A stretch of DNA of 36,825 nucleotides from Bifidobacterium margollesii (GTDB lineage: Bacteria > Actinomycetota > Actinomycetes > Actinomycetales > Bifidobacteriaceae). The DNA is taken from assembly GCF_002860355.1 (NCBI RefSeq), contig NZ_NMWU01000010.1:1-36825 (forward strand), given 5' to 3'. The position numbers were made by a program, and so were the translations under genes. Under the pieces are notes generated by a model. It was given only the letters and a program-made list of their open reading frames with translations, did no database searches and had not been told where the DNA came from. This document shows, one piece after another, positions 34,404 through 36,825 of this stretch (position 1 is its first letter; each line of letters begins with the position of its first letter).

Positions 34404-34535
34404 TCAGCAATGCAGCACTTCGCCGGTGTATATCACATTGAGATTACCGGATCGGTAGCTGGTGATTTGCGTGTAACTGATGCCGAGACGTGCGACGACG
34501 CCGCTGAGGGTGCCGCCACTGCGCCACTCATATAC
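34404..34535 (-). pseudogene. Remnant of a LysM domain C-terminus
   Basis: Read on the minus strand, the frame ending at the stop at 34404-34406 encodes VYEWRSGGTLSGVVARLG, then ISYTQITSYR and IYTGEVLHC. This is a recognisable LysM peptidoglycan-binding motif (compare the family pattern Y-x-V-x-x-G-D-T-L-S-G-I-A-x-x-x-G ... I-Y-x-G-x-x-L). It sits at the very end of a protein, as in phage lysins. No homologous sequence or start lies upstream, so this is a truncated relic. It occupies part of the otherwise gene-free stretch 34149-34749, where base composition changes from GC-rich to AT-rich. Confidence 0.65.
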
Positions 34536-34749
34536 AGCCGAAAAATGAAATTTGGAGACAAGAGATCTTACGTAACGTCGAGAGAATCAGCAAAAATAGG
34601 GAAAGTGTGTTGAAAGTAATTCATACAAATGATAGGTAAAGCCCGAAGGAGCGCTATACGTCATAACAAAAGCACGCGTAAGAAAGATCCCACATTATAG
34701 GATGAAAAGTAGCATATTCCCCAGTTTGTTTTCTGAGAAAGAGAAGATA

Positions 34750-35007
34750 ATGCTTAGTCAGATCGTTTGTCCTCATTGCGGAAGTAGTGAGTTTATCAAT
34801 CAAGAAGACACCCAGATATGTCTATATTGCAGATCTCTTTTTAGGAAAGAAAAGCAAACTAAAAATACGGGGCCAACTATAAGCATTGGTGAAGATGTAA
34901 AACGGCTTCTAAATAAGTGCAAAAAAGACCCAGGCCACGCATCGAGATATGCAGCACTTGTACTTGATATCGATCCCACCAATCAGGAAGCTCTGGAATA
35001 TATCTAG
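34750..35007 (+). CDS. Zinc-ribbon protein with TPR-like tail
   Basis: The 85-residue product has a clear zinc ribbon (CPHC...CLYC, two pairs separated by 14 residues). The C-terminal ASRYAALVLDIDPTNQEALEYI reads like a TPR helix pair. It ends at a single TAG, and the next gene continues in the same reading frame, so this may be the N-terminal part of one longer protein (see findings). The start is uncertain: ATG 34750 has an AGAGAAG-like site, and ATG 34702 is also open. Codon use and base composition are AT-rich compared with the rest of the window, indicating transfer. Confidence 0.7.
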   Translation: MLSQIVCPHCGSSEFINQEDTQICLYCRSLFRKEKQTKNTGPTISIGEDVKRLLNKCKKDPGHASRYAALVLDIDPTNQEALEYI

Positions 35008-35019
35008 AAAGGTCATGCC

Positions 35020-35610
35020 ATGAAAGCTGCACGCATTGCATCAGAAAACAATTTTGACGAGGTCGCCTTCATTGATTTTCTCAAAGACAACGGCTACCCG
35101 GTAAAATCAACCTTCTTAGGTAGCGACTTAGAAGATTCCGCTGTTACTAGGGCTGTTGCTGCCTTTACCGAAAAACTTAATGCAGCCGAGAAACAACAAA
35201 AAGAAATCAAACAGAAGAAACAGGAAGAGGAGAATAAAAAGAACGCTGCACTGTCACAGATTCTTATTACATCTGGTTTTAATTTTGACGGATATACCAT
35301 CAAAAAATATTCCGGATACATATCAGGTGATGATGTGATACAAGTCGACCGAGGCCGAGAAGGTATTTTCGCTAATCCAACAGCCGTCGGTCCAGCAATG
35401 AGTAAGGCCCTCATTAATCTACGACGTAACGCTTTAACTGAGCTTAAGGAAGCCGCCCTTGACTTGGGCTGCAATGCAGTTATCGGGGTTGACTTCGATT
35501 ACATGACTCTAGCCCCAGAAACTGTGAATTTGAACGGCGGAACACTGTATATGCCATACGTGTTCTGCGTCACTGCCAATGGCAATGCAGTCATTATAGA
35601 GCAGGATTAG
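35020..35610 (+). CDS. YbjQ-like (UPF0145) domain protein
   Basis: The 196-residue protein has an N-terminal helical part and a Lys/Glu/Gln-rich coiled coil (about 50-75, EKQQKEIKQKKQEEENKK). A C-terminal YbjQ/DUF74 domain follows, with ILITSGFNFDGYTIKKYSGYISGDDVI, then RNALTELKEAALDLGCNAVIGVDFDY and MPYVFCVTANGNAVII. This pentameric fold is annotated as heavy-metal binding, but no function is proven. AGAAAGG 8 bp upstream could allow independent translation. It is the middle gene of the AT-rich operon, 12 bp after the zinc-ribbon gene. Confidence 0.82.
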   Translation: MKAARIASENNFDEVAFIDFLKDNGYPVKSTFLGSDLEDSAVTRAVAAFTEKLNAAEKQQKEIKQKKQEEENKKNAALSQILITSGFNFDGYTIKKYSGYISGDDVIQVDRGREGIFANPTAVGPAMSKALINLRRNALTELKEAALDLGCNAVIGVDFDYMTLAPETVNLNGGTLYMPYVFCVTANGNAVIIEQD

Positions 35611-35625
35611 TAAGAGGAGCTTTTC

Positions 35626-36801
35626 ATGGGTTTTATTAAAGCATTTTCAGGCTCTACCGGCGGAACGCTTGCCGACCAATGGGCTGATTTCTACACGGTT
35701 CCAAATGCATTGCCCGCAACAGTAGGAATATGTAAAGCAACTCGGAGTTTGAATAATACTTCAAGAAGCTCTAACCGTTCTGCAAGCGATTGTGTGATAA
35801 CGAACGGGTCACATATCCTCGTTCCCGAAGGCTATTCTCTCGTAACATTTGAAAATGGCGCCATTACCGGCTTCATTTCAGAGCCAGGCGGTTACATATG
35901 GAACTCCGATAACGTTAATTCCAAGAGTATCTTTGCGGGAGATTCCCTACACGAAGCAATCATAGACCAAGCCATAGCTCGCTTTTCGTTCGGAGGCGTT
36001 CCTAATTCTTCCCAAATCGCTGTCTATGTTAATCAAAAGGAGATACCGAATCTCCGTTTTGGAACACAAAACGAAATTTACTGGAATGATGCCTTTCTCA
36101 ATACTCAGGTCGGAGCTTCGGCACGCGGCGTATATACCCTCCAAATAACTGATCCAATTCTTTTTCTGAAGAGATTTGTTCCCTCCGACTATTATTCGTT
36201 TAATCGCTATTCAAATGTGTTTGATTTTTCAGACTTTGAAAATGGAGCAGCAACACAACTTTTTGAAGAAGTAGTCGCAGCTCTCGCGCCAGCATTTAGT
36301 GCATTTGCTACAAGTCACGGTGGAACAGCGCGAATATCCGATTTACAATCAGGCTCATTGGCCTTCACAAAGAACCTTTCGGAGTCAATTGAAAATCAAT
36401 ACTCTTGGAGTACCGAACGTGGAATTAGCTTAATCAAAGCGTCTATTACAGCCATTGACTACGATCTTAAAACAAAAGAACTTATCTCGACAGTTCAGAG
36501 AGCTGATGCACTCATGGGAACACGAGGAAATTCAAACCTTCAAGCATCATTTGCACAAGGGCTACAATCCGCCGGTTCCTCTCCAGATGGCAGCGCCATA
36601 GGAATGGCCTTCATGAATATGGCCATGAACGGCATCACTGGCGCAACAACAATTAACACGCAACAGCCTTTGCCTAATCAGCCCACGGAGCCCATTGAAA
36701 GTCCTTATGAAAAACTTGAACAGCTTAAGAAGCTTGTCGATAAAGGCATCCTCAGCAAAGAAGAATTTGATTTAGCTAAAAAGAAAATACTGGGAATATA
36801 A
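35626..36801 (+). CDS. SPFH-domain protein with C-terminal SHOCT domain (YdjI-like)
   Basis: The 391-residue protein resembles the 'virion core protein'/SPFH group that includes B. subtilis YdjI. The start (MGFIKAFSGSTGGTLADQWADFYTVPN) and ILVPEGYSLVTFENGAITG are characteristic. An SPFH-like region runs to about 270. A Gly/Met-rich linker (SAIGMAFMNMAMNGITGA) follows. A SHOCT domain ends the protein (YEKLEQLKKLVDKGILSKEEFDLAKKKILGI). SPFH proteins scaffold membranes, and YdjI works with PspA and a zinc-ribbon protein in envelope stress. GAGGAGC precedes the ATG 15 bp after the YbjQ-like gene. It ends near the window edge; more genes may follow. Confidence 0.85.
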   Translation: MGFIKAFSGSTGGTLADQWADFYTVPNALPATVGICKATRSLNNTSRSSNRSASDCVITNGSHILVPEGYSLVTFENGAITGFISEPGGYIWNSDNVNSKSIFAGDSLHEAIIDQAIARFSFGGVPNSSQIAVYVNQKEIPNLRFGTQNEIYWNDAFLNTQVGASARGVYTLQITDPILFLKRFVPSDYYSFNRYSNVFDFSDFENGAATQLFEEVVAALAPAFSAFATSHGGTARISDLQSGSLAFTKNLSESIENQYSWSTERGISLIKASITAIDYDLKTKELISTVQRADALMGTRGNSNLQASFAQGLQSAGSSPDGSAIGMAFMNMAMNGITGATTINTQQPLPNQPTEPIESPYEKLEQLKKLVDKGILSKEEFDLAKKKILGI

Positions 36802-36825
36802 CTAGTAACAGGCTGAGAGGCAAAG

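Overview
The window looks like a chromosomal segment from a high-GC Gram-positive bacterium, most likely a Bifidobacterium. This is an inference. It rests on the GC-rich core genes, an F1Fo operon in the order atpBEFHAGDC with NucS mismatch endonuclease just downstream, the argS-lysA-hom-thrB gene string, a Maf-Nudix fusion and an IS30 end. No 16S or other species marker is present.

Layout. 1-600: the 3' end of an IS30-type transposase. 608-2408: a DUF4862-like protein and a convergent FadR-type GntR regulator, each with a palindrome upstream. 2580-3920: Maf-Nudix fusion. 4114-11844 (all minus): amino-acid permease, argS, lysA, hom and thrB, i.e. arginyl-tRNA charging plus the lysine and threonine branches of the aspartate family. 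12035-13688: a small membrane protein, a repeat-rich spacer and a secreted DUF5648-repeat protein. 13854-16555: RidA, then a MarR regulator and a DHA2-type efflux pump that share a near-identical operator. 16705-18610: tRNA-Arg(CCG), a CYTH protein and a thioredoxin-TPR co-chaperone. 18611-19325: a repeat-dense spacer. 19326-22953: a lipoprotein and two-TM protein pair, and an FKBP lipoprotein. 23423-31403: nucS and the complete ATP synthase operon. 31705-33062: metA (predicted acetyltransferase type) and initiator tRNA. 33608-34148: a BrnT/BrnA-like toxin-antitoxin pair. 34404-34535: a LysM remnant. 34750-36801: an AT-rich, probably acquired operon (zinc-ribbon/TPR, YbjQ-like and SPFH-SHOCT proteins).

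The most unusual signal is a family of roughly 106-111 nt nested hairpins that sit directly behind stop codons. There are three loci, and one is expanded into a 102-bp tandem array. The core and basal motifs are conserved, while both sets of stem arms differ between loci yet still pair. All are in the same orientation relative to the preceding gene. This fits a structured 3'-UTR RNA or a hairpin-type mobile element. A second repeat family, tied to CACCTCATC/GATGAGGTG ends, includes two composite copies of about 236 bp. The AT-rich operon at the right edge also deserves attention: its first two reading frames are separated by a single in-frame amber codon.
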